Below are positions 9,127-18,174 of a DNA stretch of 64,000 bases, piece after piece. Position 1 is the stretch's first letter. The number at the start of each line of letters is the position of its first letter. Origin of the DNA: Bacillota bacterium (GTDB taxonomy: Bacteria > Bacillota > Clostridia > Clostridiales > Clostridiaceae). The stretch covers positions 1-64,000 of the forward strand of contig JAJXWH010000021.1 in the NCBI GenBank assembly GCA_021781745.1, read 5' to 3'. The translations under genes and the position numbers were made by a program. Under the pieces are notes generated by a model that searched no databases, was not told the DNA's origin, and was given only the letters and a program-made list of their open reading frames with translations.

Positions 9127-10416
9127 TTATTCTACTTCTAAAACTTTACTTAAGCCAATAAGAACACCTATTTTCCCATGATCAAAATTTAAACCACCTT
9201 GAATATAAGCTATGTATGGTTCTCTTACAGGGCCATCAGCAGATAATTCAATAGTAGACCCTGAAATAAAAGCACCAGCTGCCATAACAATTTTGCTATC
9301 ATAACCAGGCATTGCCCATGGTTCACAAACAGCAAATGCATCGATAGGTGATCCAGCTTGAATTCCACTACAGAAATTAACTAACTTTATTGGATCTCCA
9401 AATTCAATTGCTTGAATTATATCAGTTCTCTTATCACTTGATGGAGGGAAAACTTTAAAACCTGCTATTTCCATTACACGGGCACAAAAAATAGCAGTTT
9501 TGACAGCCTCAATAGCCACATGTGGAGCTGAGAACAATCCTTGAAATAAGCTTCTCATGAGTCCATAAGTAGCTCCGTATTCCCCTCCTACTCCAGGAAC
9601 CGTATATCTATTAGCAGCCGCATCTACATATTCCTTTTTTCCAACTATATATCCGCCACCAAGAGAAATTCCACCTCCAATGTTCTTCATTAAAGACCCT
9701 GCCATAATATCAGCTCCAAATTCAGTTGGTTCTGTTGTTTCAATAAATTCTCCATAGCAATTATCAACGAATATTAATACATCTTTTCGAACCTCTCTAA
9801 TATGTTTAATAACTTCTGCAATTTCTGAAACTAAAAATGATTTTCTAGAAGCGTAACCTGTGCTTCTTTGAATATGTATAAGCTTTATACTTGAATCTGA
9901 CTTTAATGCTTCCTTTATTTTGTCAAATTGAAATTTTCCTTCAGTGTCTAAGTCGACTATTTCTGTTTTAATTCCATACTCATCTAAAGAACCTGGATTC
10001 TTCTTTTTAGATAACCCTAAAACTCCAAGTAAAGTATCATAAGGAAGTCCGGAAACACAAAGTATTTTGTCTCCAGGCCTTACATTACCTGCAATGGCGC
10101 ATCCAATAGCATGAGTACCACTTACAAAATGCGGCCTTACAAGTCCAGCTTCAGTCTTAAAAATATTGGAATATACTCTATCTAAAGCATCTCGTCCTAT
10201 ATCATCAAGTCCATAACCTGTAGTATTAGTAAAATGAGAATCACTTATTTTTTCTAACTGAAAGGCCTGTAATACCTTAAGTTGATTATATTCTCTGATT
10301 TCATCATATTTTTCAAATTGAGCTGCAATATCATTTAAAGCCTGTCTATAAATCTCAAATGTCCTTTCGCTTATATTGTAATTACTCATTAATAATTCTT
10401 CTGTCTTTTTAAGCAT
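9127..10416 (-). CDS. PLP-dependent methionine gamma-lyase-like protein (YnbB / aluminium resistance family)
   Basis: The 429-residue protein is a fold-type I PLP enzyme of the YnbB family, often annotated as methionine gamma-lyase family or aluminium resistance protein. Visible features are the FVSGTHAIG segment, FVDNCYGEF before the expected PLP lysine region (GSLMKNIGGGI), and the glycine-rich GGYIVGKKEYVDAAANRY stretch. The substrate is not proven for this family. It lies downstream of hfq and miaA, the usual place of ynbB in Firmicutes. The start codon is uncertain, since GGAGG lies rather far (13 nt) from the ATG. Confidence 0.88.
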   Translation of the reverse strand: MLKKTEELLMSNYNISERTFEIYRQALNDIAAQFEKYDEIREYNQLKVLQAFQLEKISDSHFTNTTGYGLDDIGRDALDRVYSNIFKTEAGLVRPHFVSGTHAIGCAIAGNVRPGDKILCVSGLPYDTLLGVLGLSKKKNPGSLDEYGIKTEIVDLDTEGKFQFDKIKEALKSDSSIKLIHIQRSTGYASRKSFLVSEIAEVIKHIREVRKDVLIFVDNCYGEFIETTEPTEFGADIMAGSLMKNIGGGISLGGGYIVGKKEYVDAAANRYTVPGVGGEYGATYGLMRSLFQGLFSAPHVAIEAVKTAIFCARVMEIAGFKVFPPSSDKRTDIIQAIEFGDPIKLVNFCSGIQAGSPIDAFAVCEPWAMPGYDSKIVMAAGAFISGSTIELSADGPVREPYIAYIQGGLNFDHGKIGVLIGLSKVLEVE

Positions 10417-10522
10417 ATCTAAGTCCCATCCTCCAAAGTATATATTTTAGTTAATAACAGATTATAATAAAATACAAAATTACACAACTCAAAAAGAAAT
10501 AGGCAGTGTTAATGCCTATTTA

Positions 10523-10765
10523 CTAACTATCATATTCATTCTCTGCAAATAAAATTGGTTTAGCTGGCGTTATAGTTGATATCGAATGCTTATAAATGAG
10601 CATTTGCTTATTATCGCAATCTAAAATCACCGTAAAATTATCAAAACCCTTTACAATACCTTTTAATTGAAAACCATTTAACAAGTGTATAATTAATTGT
10701 ATTTTATTTTTCCTTGCATTATTTAAAAAAATATCCTGCAAATTATTTTGTGCTTTATTGACCAA
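10523..10765 (-). CDS. hfq: RNA chaperone Hfq
   Basis: Hfq forms a hexameric ring that binds small RNAs and AU-rich mRNA. The 80-residue protein has the Sm1 motif ([20 protein letters not shown]) and the Sm2 segment YKHSISTI. It starts with TTG, seven bases after a perfect GGAGGTG. The order mutL-miaA-hfq-ynbB is the conserved Firmicute arrangement. A structured 175-bp element separates hfq from miaA, so hfq may have separate control. Confidence 0.97.
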   Translation of the reverse strand: MVNKAQNNLQDIFLNNARKNKIQLIIHLLNGFQLKGIVKGFDNFTVILDCDNKQMLIYKHSISTITPAKPILFAENEYDS

Positions 10766-10794
10766 AATATAACACCTCCATAAGTGACATTAAC

Positions 10795-10970
10795 TCTAGG
10801 CATTATCAAGAAAATAACAAGTCAATCTCCCTGCCTATTTTCCACCATACCGTGTCAGCAGATTGACCTAATAGCCCTCGCTATGAAGTCAATCTGCTTC
10901 CTTGTCTGATGAAAAATAGTCACGGCATATTTGGACTTGTGATCTTCTTTCATATGCCTTATTATTTTTA
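10795..10970 (-). repeat. Structured intergenic element between miaA and hfq
   Basis: The core is a hairpin of GCAGATTGAC (10858-10867) with GTCAATCTGC (10888-10897) plus an inner ATAGC/GCTAT stem (10871-10875, 10880-10884). AAGTCAATCT occurs again as a direct repeat at 10819-10828 and 10886-10895. It has no T run and no ribosome site. It may be a dispersed clostridial repeat or a structured RNA in the miaA-hfq transcript; only one copy lies in this window. Confidence 0.55.
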
Positions 10971-10978
10971 TTATAACG

Positions 10979-11908
10979 CTAGATTCCTCTAATGTCATTA
11001 ATTACTTTCTCTAAAATTTCATCTTCATTCATTATATCTTTATCTAAAAAAATACAACGTTTATCTCTCCTAAACCATGTTAACTGCCTCTTAGCATAAT
11101 TTCTTGAGCCTTGTTTTATCATATCAATAGCTTCATTCAAAGAAATTTTACCTTCTAGATAATATAATATTTCTTTATATCCAATACCTTGCATAGACTG
11201 AATATCTGAATTATACCCCATTTCCTTAAGCCTTATGCACTCATCTATAAGACCATTTTCTAACATAATATCAACTCTATTATTAATTCTTTCATATAAT
11301 CTTTGTCTATCCATTGTTAAAACATAATAATATATGTCATAATCACTATTGTAAAAATCATCTCCAGCATTATATGAACTAAATGGTTTATTTGTAAGCT
11401 TATAAACTTCTAATGCTCTAATGACTCTCTTCCGGTTATTAGGATGAATTTCTGCAAAGCTTATAGGATCTATTTCTTTAAGCATTTCATGTATATAATC
11501 ATTACCTTTTTCAATTGCTAAATTCTCTAATTCATTTCTATATTGTTCATCTTTTTCAGCTTCAGTAAAAGTCATATTACAGGTTAATGAATTAATATAA
11601 AGTCCTGTGCCTCCAGATATAATAGGCAGTTTATTATGAGTTATAATTTCACTTAATGCCCTTTCGCCATATTCTTTAAAATCTGCAACAGAAAATGCTA
11701 CATCTGGCTCTATGACATCAATTAAATAATGCTTAATCCCATTCATCTCATCCTTTGTTACTTTTGCAGAACCAATATCCATATATTTATAAATTTGCAT
11801 TGAATCTGCCGATATAATCTCTCCATTTAATTTCTGAGCAAGTTTTATTGAAATATCAGTCTTCCCTACTGCTGTAGGTCCACCAATTACTAATAACTTT
11901 TGTTTCAT
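10979..11908 (-). CDS. miaA: tRNA dimethylallyltransferase MiaA
   Basis: MiaA adds a dimethylallyl group to A37 of UNN-decoding tRNAs, giving the substrate for MiaB. The 309-residue protein has the P-loop GPTAVGKT (10-17), the DSMQIY segment, the GGTGLY motif and a C-terminal region with [13 protein letters not shown]. Its ATG overlaps the mutL stop by one base, so the two are probably translationally coupled. Confidence 0.97.
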   Translation of the reverse strand: MKQKLLVIGGPTAVGKTDISIKLAQKLNGEIISADSMQIYKYMDIGSAKVTKDEMNGIKHYLIDVIEPDVAFSVADFKEYGERALSEIITHNKLPIISGGTGLYINSLTCNMTFTEAEKDEQYRNELENLAIEKGNDYIHEMLKEIDPISFAEIHPNNRKRVIRALEVYKLTNKPFSSYNAGDDFYNSDYDIYYYVLTMDRQRLYERINNRVDIMLENGLIDECIRLKEMGYNSDIQSMQGIGYKEILYYLEGKISLNEAIDMIKQGSRNYAKRQLTWFRRDKRCIFLDKDIMNEDEILEKVINDIRGI

Positions 11909-13881
11909 TATATAATTCTCCTAAATTTCTTATCTATATCCATACTTGTAAATTTAACTATCACTGGTCTTCCATGTGGACAGTGGAATGGATCATCAAT
12001 AAATCTTAAATCTTCGATTAATTTAACCATTTCATTTATTTCTAGTTTATCATTCCCTTTAATTGCTGATTTACAAGCTTTGCTAGCAATAGCATTATGT
12101 TTTACTTCACTTGTTTTTCCATTACCTAAATTCTTAAGGTTATCTAATATATCAAGAAACAAGTTTTTAGGATTCAGCTTTCCTAAAAAATAAGGAACTT
12201 CTTTTAAGGATAAGGAGTTACCACCGAATTCTTCCAACAAAAAGCCTGCTTCTTTAAATACTTCCTTATTTTCTTCAAAATATGAATAATCATCAATGCT
12301 TAAATCAATAATACTTGGAACCATTAAAGGCTGAATAATAATTGTTCCATCTTCAATTTCTTTTAAGTATTTTTCAAATATTATCTTTTCATGGGCAGCA
12401 TGTTGATCAATCATATATAGGGTTCCCTCATGTTCGCCTAATATATACGTTTTATTGTATTGACCAATTATAGTTATTGGAGGAAACTTCGGTGTTGGTT
12501 CTTGAATGTTAATAATATTTGCATTTTCTAAATTATCGTCAGCATCTTCTATCTCTTCATTATCTAAATCGATTTTCTCTTCACTAATTGTACTTGATTT
12601 AAGATCTATAGGAATATCTACAATGGCTTTATCAGCTTCATTCACACTTCTTGATATTAAATCAGAATTATCTTCTTTAATAAATGAATATGGCACATCA
12701 TCAGTTTTTTCATAACTATAAAAATTACTATTTGCTTTAAGATCCACACCTTGATCTATTAGAGTCTTAGCAGCAGAGCTAGCGAGTTTGACTTTTTCTT
12801 CTTCTTCCTTTATCTTAAAAGTGATTTCTTCAAAAGAAGGAATTGAAGCACTTTTTGAATCTTTCTCCTCTTTAATTGAAAAAGTCTCAAAAACCTCATT
12901 TTTTAATGCAGTATGAACTGCTCCGAAAATCTTTTTAAATATAGTTCTCTCATCGTTAAATTTAACTTCAGCTTTAGTTGGGTGAATATTAACATCTACA
13001 TGTTCTGGGTAAACTTCTATAAATAATATAAAGAAAGGAAACTTATTAACTGTAGAAAATGATTTAAACGCTTGTTCAACAGCTATTGCTAAGGCCCTGT
13101 TTTTTATATATCTTTTGTTTACAAAAATGCTTTGATTATTTCTAGAACCTCTTGCAATTTCTTCGGTTCCAATATATCCATACACAGTTATTAAGTCAGA
13201 TGTTTCACTAAAATAAAGTATGTTATCCGTTATAGACTTGCCATATATGGTTCTGATTACATCTTTCAAATCACCATTACCAAAGGTGTGTAGAATTTTT
13301 TTATGATTATTATATAATTTAAAACTAATTTTAGGATTAGCTAAGGCTAATCTAGTTATAATATCATTTATTAAAGAGCTTTCTTTAGAGACAGATTTTA
13401 GAAACTTCTTTCTTGCAGGTACATTAAAAAATAAATCTTGAACTTCAATTATAGTTCCCTTATTCACACCACACTCAGTAACTTCACTTGACCTTCCGCC
13501 TTCTACATTTATCTCATAACCAAATTCCTCATTTTCCTGTTTAGATTTTAAATTAACTTTGCCAACAGAAGCAATTGATGGAAGTGCTTCACCTCTAAAA
13601 CCTAAAGTATGTATATTATAGATGTCCTCTGATTCTTTTATTTTACTTGTAGCATGAGGAAGAAATGCCTTTGCAATGTCATCTTTATAAATGCCATCTC
13701 CATCATCTATAATCCTTATAAGAGAAATTCCGCCTTCTTCTATTTCAATTGTTATATTTTTAGAATTTGCATCTATAGAATTCTCTACTAATTCCTTAAC
13801 CACAGAAGCAGGTCTTTCAACGACTTCTCCTGCTGCAATTTTATTTGCAGTGTCTTCATTTAATATGTTAATTCTCTTCAA
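11908..13881 (-). CDS. mutL: DNA mismatch repair protein MutL
   Basis: MutL links MutS recognition to strand incision. The 657-residue protein has an N-terminal GHKL ATPase domain ([25 protein letters not shown]) and a C-terminal domain with the endonuclease motif [12 protein letters not shown] and the zinc-site motif CPHGRP. It is therefore the nicking type found in bacteria without MutH. The start is TTG at 13881, preceded by AAAGGAGG; the frame stays open to 13902 but without a ribosome site. mutS is 16.5 kb upstream rather than adjacent. Confidence 0.97.
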   Translation of the reverse strand: MKRINILNEDTANKIAAGEVVERPASVVKELVENSIDANSKNITIEIEEGGISLIRIIDDGDGIYKDDIAKAFLPHATSKIKESEDIYNIHTLGFRGEALPSIASVGKVNLKSKQENEEFGYEINVEGGRSSEVTECGVNKGTIIEVQDLFFNVPARKKFLKSVSKESSLINDIITRLALANPKISFKLYNNHKKILHTFGNGDLKDVIRTIYGKSITDNILYFSETSDLITVYGYIGTEEIARGSRNNQSIFVNKRYIKNRALAIAVEQAFKSFSTVNKFPFFILFIEVYPEHVDVNIHPTKAEVKFNDERTIFKKIFGAVHTALKNEVFETFSIKEEKDSKSASIPSFEEITFKIKEEEEKVKLASSAAKTLIDQGVDLKANSNFYSYEKTDDVPYSFIKEDNSDLISRSVNEADKAIVDIPIDLKSSTISEEKIDLDNEEIEDADDNLENANIINIQEPTPKFPPITIIGQYNKTYILGEHEGTLYMIDQHAAHEKIIFEKYLKEIEDGTIIIQPLMVPSIIDLSIDDYSYFEENKEVFKEAGFLLEEFGGNSLSLKEVPYFLGKLNPKNLFLDILDNLKNLGNGKTSEVKHNAIASKACKSAIKGNDKLEINEMVKLIEDLRFIDDPFHCPHGRPVIVKFTSMDIDKKFRRII

Positions 13882-14098
13882 TTTATATTTTCCTCCTTTC
13901 ATTAAATGAGAAAAAATATTTCAATTTATTCCTAATACAATTGTTATTATTACATACTTATTTACCATATTCAATAATTTAATCTACATGAAAATGACAA
14001 TAGAAAACATAATATGCATCATAAGTAGATAATATTTATCATAATTATGGATAAGCTATTATAAGAAAATAAATTATTTTCAATAAGGAGGCATTACT

Positions 14099-14254
14099 AT
14101 GACAAGTAAAGAATTTTCTAATTCAGATAATACTGTATCCGATCCAGCATCTCGTCGTTATGACAAAAATCTAAAAGAAAAGGCTCATGAACAAAGCCCT
14201 TTTGGAGCAGATGAACCTTCACCTCATACTACTTTTAAAAAGAAGAGGCATTAA
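14099..14254 (+). CDS. Small basic/polar protein of 51 residues
   Basis: An ATG at 14099 follows AAGGAGG with good spacing and opens 51 codons ending in TAA, directly before a hairpin. The product is hydrophilic, with no membrane segment; it has the segment DPASRRYDKNLKEK and a basic FKKKRH end. The strong ribosome site and the matching terminator support it as a real gene. I do not recognise a family. Confidence 0.6.
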   Translation: MTSKEFSNSDNTVSDPASRRYDKNLKEKAHEQSPFGADEPSPHTTFKKKRH

Positions 14255-14261
14255 ATAAATA

Positions 14262-14299
14262 AATCCACGACAGCATCAATCAATTTACTGTCGTGGATT
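14262..14299. terminator. Hairpin between convergent genes
   Basis: A perfect 12-bp stem (AATCCACGACAG with CTGTCGTGGATT, 14-nt loop). The T-rich tail is on the minus strand (TTTATTTATTT), so it mainly ends the methyltransferase transcript. Confidence 0.75.
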
Positions 14300-14310
14300 C
14301 ACTATAATTC

Positions 14311-15474
14311 TTAAATTAACTTATCATTTTTAAGTAAATTAAATAAGGTTGGATTAAGGTTAAATTGCTCCATTAAATTCTTAACTTCTAACAAGGCTTT
14401 TTCTTTTTTATCCCTTGATATATTGGTTTTAGAAGCTCTAATTAATATATTTTTAGGTGAATGAGCTATATCTATAAATTCTAAAAGCTGAGTCTTATAC
14501 CCTACACTTTCTAATAAATTAGCTCTAACACTATCAGTCATAAGAGCTGCAACTCTCTCTTGTACTATTCCATACTTTGTTAATATAGACAATGAATCTG
14601 TCTTTATTTGTGAATTAAATTCATGTTGACAGCACGGAACAGAGAATATCATTTTTGTATTCCACCTTACTGCATTATATAATGCATAATCAGTAGCAGT
14701 ATCGCAAGCATGAAGTGTAATTACCATATCAACTTTATTATTATATTTAAATCCATTAATATCTCCAAGTTCAAAGTGTAGATTTTCATAATTATATCGC
14801 TTAGCTATATCATTACATTTTTTTATAACATCAGCTTTAAGATCTAAACCAATCATTTTTACATTTATTTTTTTTATTTCAACAAAGTAATAATATAGTA
14901 CAAAGGTTAAATAGGATTTACCGCATCCAAAATCTAAAATAGTAAGTTCATTAAAATTGTTATTTTTTATTTCATCATCAATAATCTCTACAAATCTATT
15001 TATTTGCTTATACTTATCATATTTTGAATTAACTACTTTCCCTTCTTTTGTAAATACTCCTAAGTCAATGAGTGGCTCAATAATCATTCCCTCTTTAAGA
15101 ATATAATTTTTTTCTTTATTATGAGACTTATTCACAAGCTTAACATTATCGGCTTTTTTCTTGCTAAATAAAAGCTTACCTTTTTTAGATATTTTCATAT
15201 CAAAATTATTAGAATTTGACCAGGCTGATAGCTGCTTATAATTACTTGATATATACTCTAAAATTTTATCACTTAAAATATTCTTATCTATATTTTCATG
15301 AAATACTTGTTTATCTGCAAATTTTTCTATTTGATAATATTGCTTATTATTTTTTTCTTTTAATTCAAATACTATCTTGTTATATTCAACATCCTTATTA
15401 ATTTTATTACTTATTACTATTTTTATTATATCTTCTCTTGTTATTTCATCAATTGCTTTCTTTAAATCTTCCAT
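14311..15474 (-). CDS. Class I SAM-dependent methyltransferase (Methyltransf_32-like)
   Basis: The 387-residue protein has an uncharacterised N-terminal region (1-165) and a Rossmann methyltransferase domain with motif I DFGCGKSYLTF near residues 176-186, GLDLK as the acidic loop, and ITLHACDTATDYAL followed by SVPCCQHEF. That set resembles the METTL25/RRNAD1-like Methyltransf_32 family, whose members act on rRNA or are undefined. The target here is unknown. The ATG has an AGGTGTG site. It is followed by its own terminator and lies downstream of aat on the same strand. Confidence 0.8.
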   Translation of the reverse strand: MEDLKKAIDEITREDIIKIVISNKINKDVEYNKIVFELKEKNNKQYYQIEKFADKQVFHENIDKNILSDKILEYISSNYKQLSAWSNSNNFDMKISKKGKLLFSKKKADNVKLVNKSHNKEKNYILKEGMIIEPLIDLGVFTKEGKVVNSKYDKYKQINRFVEIIDDEIKNNNFNELTILDFGCGKSYLTFVLYYYFVEIKKINVKMIGLDLKADVIKKCNDIAKRYNYENLHFELGDINGFKYNNKVDMVITLHACDTATDYALYNAVRWNTKMIFSVPCCQHEFNSQIKTDSLSILTKYGIVQERVAALMTDSVRANLLESVGYKTQLLEFIDIAHSPKNILIRASKTNISRDKKEKALLEVKNLMEQFNLNPTLFNLLKNDKLI

Positions 15475-15504
15475 CTTTTCAACACACCTTATTTTTATTT
15501 AATT

Positions 15505-16167
15505 TTAATTTTCTTCTAAATTTATACCTTTTCTAAGCAGAGTCTTAAATTCAGTCCATTCTGTAAACTTTCCACCCATATTTTCTAAATGTTTTGTATG
15601 CATTTGACAATCAATAAATATATAATCTTCACTTTTAAGTTTCTCCGCAAGTTTTATTAGGGCTATTTTAGAAGCGTTGCTTACCTTTGAAAACATACTT
15701 TCTCCGAAAAAGCATTTTCCTATTTTTACGCCATATAATCCACCAACTAATTCATCACCTAAATAGGTTTCAACACTCATGGCATAACCATTATTAAAAA
15801 GATTTATATATGCATTTTTCATTTCATTTGTAATCCAGGTACCTTCTTCATTTACTTCCCTTAGCAATTTACAATTACTAATTACGCCTTCAAAATCATT
15901 ATTAAATGTTACTTTAAACTCACCTTTTTCAATTATTTTTTTCATTGATTTAGAAATTTTGATTTCCCTAGGAATAAGTATAAATCTAGGTTTAGGACAC
16001 CACCACAAAATTGGTTCCCCCTCATTATACCACGGAAATATTCCATGACAATAAGCTAAGAGTAACCTTTCCATGGATAAGTCGCCTCCAATGGCTAAAA
16101 GTCCATCTCCCTCAGAAAGTTCTGGATTTGGAAAAGCAATTTCTTTTGTCAATTTAAATACGGGCAT
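15505..16167 (-). CDS. aat: Leucyl/phenylalanyl-tRNA--protein transferase
   Basis: Aat moves Leu or Phe from tRNA to the N-terminus of proteins that begin with Arg or Lys, which marks them for ClpS-ClpAP in proteobacteria. The 220-residue protein has the family segments FPNPELSEGDGLLAIGGDLS, GIFPWYNEGEPILWWCPKPR (about 39-58) and GGLYGVKIGKCFFGESMFS. The start is ATG 16167, 8 nt after GGGAG. The gene is not general in Firmicutes and no clpS is in this window, so its local role is open. Confidence 0.93.
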   Translation of the reverse strand: MPVFKLTKEIAFPNPELSEGDGLLAIGGDLSMERLLLAYCHGIFPWYNEGEPILWWCPKPRFILIPREIKISKSMKKIIEKGEFKVTFNNDFEGVISNCKLLREVNEEGTWITNEMKNAYINLFNNGYAMSVETYLGDELVGGLYGVKIGKCFFGESMFSKVSNASKIALIKLAEKLKSEDYIFIDCQMHTKHLENMGGKFTEWTEFKTLLRKGINLEEN

Positions 16168-16343
16168 TAATTTCACTCCCTTACTTATTCGCAGTTCTTA
16201 CAAATTATTTTAACATATGTAAAGCATATTTGAAGAAAAATTTTCCCATAGTTTTTTTTTACTGTTAATCAAATTAACTTTTATTTTTTTCTATTTATTA
16301 TATAATATTACTAGAATATTTTGTAGGGAGAGGTTAAGTTATT

Positions 16344-16808
16344 ATGAATAATAAACTAACAGAAGAAAATATAAGAAAATTAAGAGAAGAATTAGACTAT
16401 AGAATGACTGTAAAGAGAGCTGAAATTGCAAAAGAAAAATTAATAGCTGCTGCTCATGGAGATAGATCTGAAAACGCTGAATATAAAGAGGCTTGTAGAA
16501 ACTATAGAGAAAATGACAATAGAATCCAATACCTATTAACTATGATTTCAACAGCAACAGTAATAGATGATACGAGCTTAGATAAGTCGACACTCGGACT
16601 TAATAGTAAAGCAAGAATAAAATTTATAGAAGATGATGATGATGATATCATTACCCTTGTAACTACTATGGATTTAGATCCCGAAAACATGCTAATAAGT
16701 ATAGAATCAGATTTAGGGAAAGCATTATTAGGAAAAAAAGCTGGTGATATAGTTGAAGTTGATGCGCCAGGGGAAAAGTATAAAGTTGAAGTGCTAGAAA
16801 TACTATAA
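16344..16808 (+). CDS. greA: Transcription elongation factor GreA/GreB family
   Basis: Gre factors insert a coiled coil into the RNA polymerase secondary channel and stimulate cleavage of backtracked RNA. The 154-residue protein has the N-terminal coiled coil (1-75, with ENAEYKEA near the tip) and a C-terminal domain ending in AGDIVEVDAPGEKYKVEVLEI. A central DDDDD run is unusual but harmless. Whether this is the main GreA or a paralogue cannot be judged here. The first copy of the module-separating repeat lies 80 bp downstream. Confidence 0.88.
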   Translation: MNNKLTEENIRKLREELDYRMTVKRAEIAKEKLIAAAHGDRSENAEYKEACRNYRENDNRIQYLLTMISTATVIDDTSLDKSTLGLNSKARIKFIEDDDDDIITLVTTMDLDPENMLISIESDLGKALLGKKAGDIVEVDAPGEKYKVEVLEIL

Positions 16809-16890
16809 GAATTTACAACCAGATACTTGTTTGTATTTATTAAATTTTAAACGTCATAAGCCCACAAAGCTTGTCTCTAAACTAAAACAA

Positions 16891-16963
16891 CCCACGAAAA
16901 TCCAAATTTTAGATTTTCGTGGGTTTCATGGTGGAGGCGAAGCGTGACCTTTGAAATCCACCA
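16891..16963 (-). repeat. Module-separating structured element, copy A
   Basis: On the plus strand a perfect 12-bp hairpin (CCCACGAAAATC/GATTTTCGTGGG) is followed by TTTCATGGTGGAGGCGAAGC and GTGACCTTTGAAATCCACCA. TGGTGGA (16929-16935) pairs with TCCACCA (16957-16963). Read on the minus strand it is a conserved stem-loop followed by a terminator hairpin with a T-rich tail (TTGTTTTAGTTT). The gap 16809-17103 holds nothing else except a small hairpin near 16982-17003. Confidence 0.8.
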
Positions 16964-17103
16964 CTAACCAATATTATAAGGAACACTATCTTCATATAGT
17001 GTTTCAGTATCTATATCTGCCTCGTTCTCCCATTCCACTGTGTTAAATCGAAATCCTTTTCTACTTCACTTTATATAATATTACTAAATTATTTTCATTT
17101 AAA

Positions 17104-18012
17104 TCATATAAATCTTTCCTGAATAGGTATCTCATTTTCTTCATCATCATTATCTTTTAGTATTTCATTTGCTATCTCAATATTGTCTAACCTCATTATA
17201 CTATCTTCAGAATTGCTATAACTCAATAAATTTATACCACCATACCAAACTACCTTATTATCAATCACAGCAAACTTTTTATACAAATTAGTTTTAAATA
17301 CAAATCAATTCCAATCTTTGTTAAAATTTCATATATAACTTTCATATTTTCTCTAGAAGTACCATTAAAATCTTCTTCTGGTCTAGTGATTATCTTAATT
17401 TTTACACTTGTATTTAATAACGCTTTAAAATTCTCCAATAATCTTGTTAAACTTATCTTGCTAATAAAAGGACTCGATATAACTAATTCTTTTTTAGCAG
17501 ATAAAACATCATTGTTATATATCGTTAAGAAATTTTTACTATTATAAATTGAGTTAATACTCTCCAACAATTTAGTATCACTTTTAATCCAATATCCTAT
17601 AGCTGAATACCCTTCTCATCAAAGCTCAACATCGAATATTTTCTATTTTCACATTGTGAACATTTAATTTTAGGTTTATTACAAATCCACTTTTTCCATT
17701 CATTCATACATACTGGAGAATATCCACCTTTTCTATCTTTCTTTTCAAAACGTTTTGCATAAACATCTTCCCGCCCTTTAAACAATGACATAAATAAATG
17801 TATTTTTTCTTTTGGTGTACTAATATTACTCACTTTACCTATTTGATTATCTTCGGTTATAATTGGTATTTCATTTCCATAATTCTCCATTTCCTCACTA
17901 ATTATAATCTCATCTTCAGTATTAACTATTCCGCCATAACTTTCAAGCAGTTCTCGCATTTTCCTATTTTCATTTTAGTAATATACATTTTATACAGTTC
18001 TTTATATTGCAT
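17104..18012 (-). pseudogene. Decayed TOTE-conflict-system primase/helicase/PLD gene
   Basis: Three frames read in order on the minus strand look like the two ends of one large protein. Near 17597-17959 is the zinc-finger start of a TOTE archaeo-eukaryotic primase domain (SLFKGREDVYAKR, GGYSPVCMNEW, KPKIKCSQCENRK). At 17104-17570 is a C-terminal phospholipase-D-like domain (ELVISSPFI, KIITRPEEDF, KFAVIDNKVVWYGGINLLS). The middle, where the primase core and helicase should be, is missing. A frameshift splits the PLD part near 17275, and the HKD histidine reads as Tyr. A start at 18012 with a GAGG site is joined by another frameshift near 17960. It is clearly non-functional. Confidence 0.75.
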
Positions 18013-18075
18013 CCAATCAACCTCTTAACCAATACTATCTTAATATCCTAATCCAGTATTATTTTAAAATGTTTC

Positions 18076-18168
18076 TATATAAGTTGCGATAATGAAATCA
18101 CATTGCCGTAATTTACATGAATATAACCGTCTAATATGCAATGTAAGCTCTTTAACGCAACTTATATA
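18076..18168. repeat. 93-bp nested inverted repeat
   Basis: TATATAAGTTGCG (18076-18088) and CGCAACTTATATA (18156-18168) form perfect 13-bp outer arms. An inner pair ATTGC/GCAAT with near-matching flanks lies inside. It sits 6 bp after the rhuM stop codon. It could be a terminator-like structure or a small MITE; no T run follows the minus-strand hairpin. Confidence 0.6.
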
Positions 18169-18174
18169 TCTTAA

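Noticed and set aside
10859..10957. A 32-codon frame on the minus strand inside the miaA-hfq element (starts MKEDHKSKYAV)
   Set aside because: It has no ribosome site, and its second half is made entirely of the hairpin arms, so it is probably accidental.
16928..16954. Mini-gene ATGGTGGAGGCGAAGCGTGA inside the repeat (MVEAKRDL)
   Set aside because: The frame is kept in copy D but destroyed in copies B and C and cut short in copy E, and no ribosome site precedes it. Structure, not coding, appears to be conserved.
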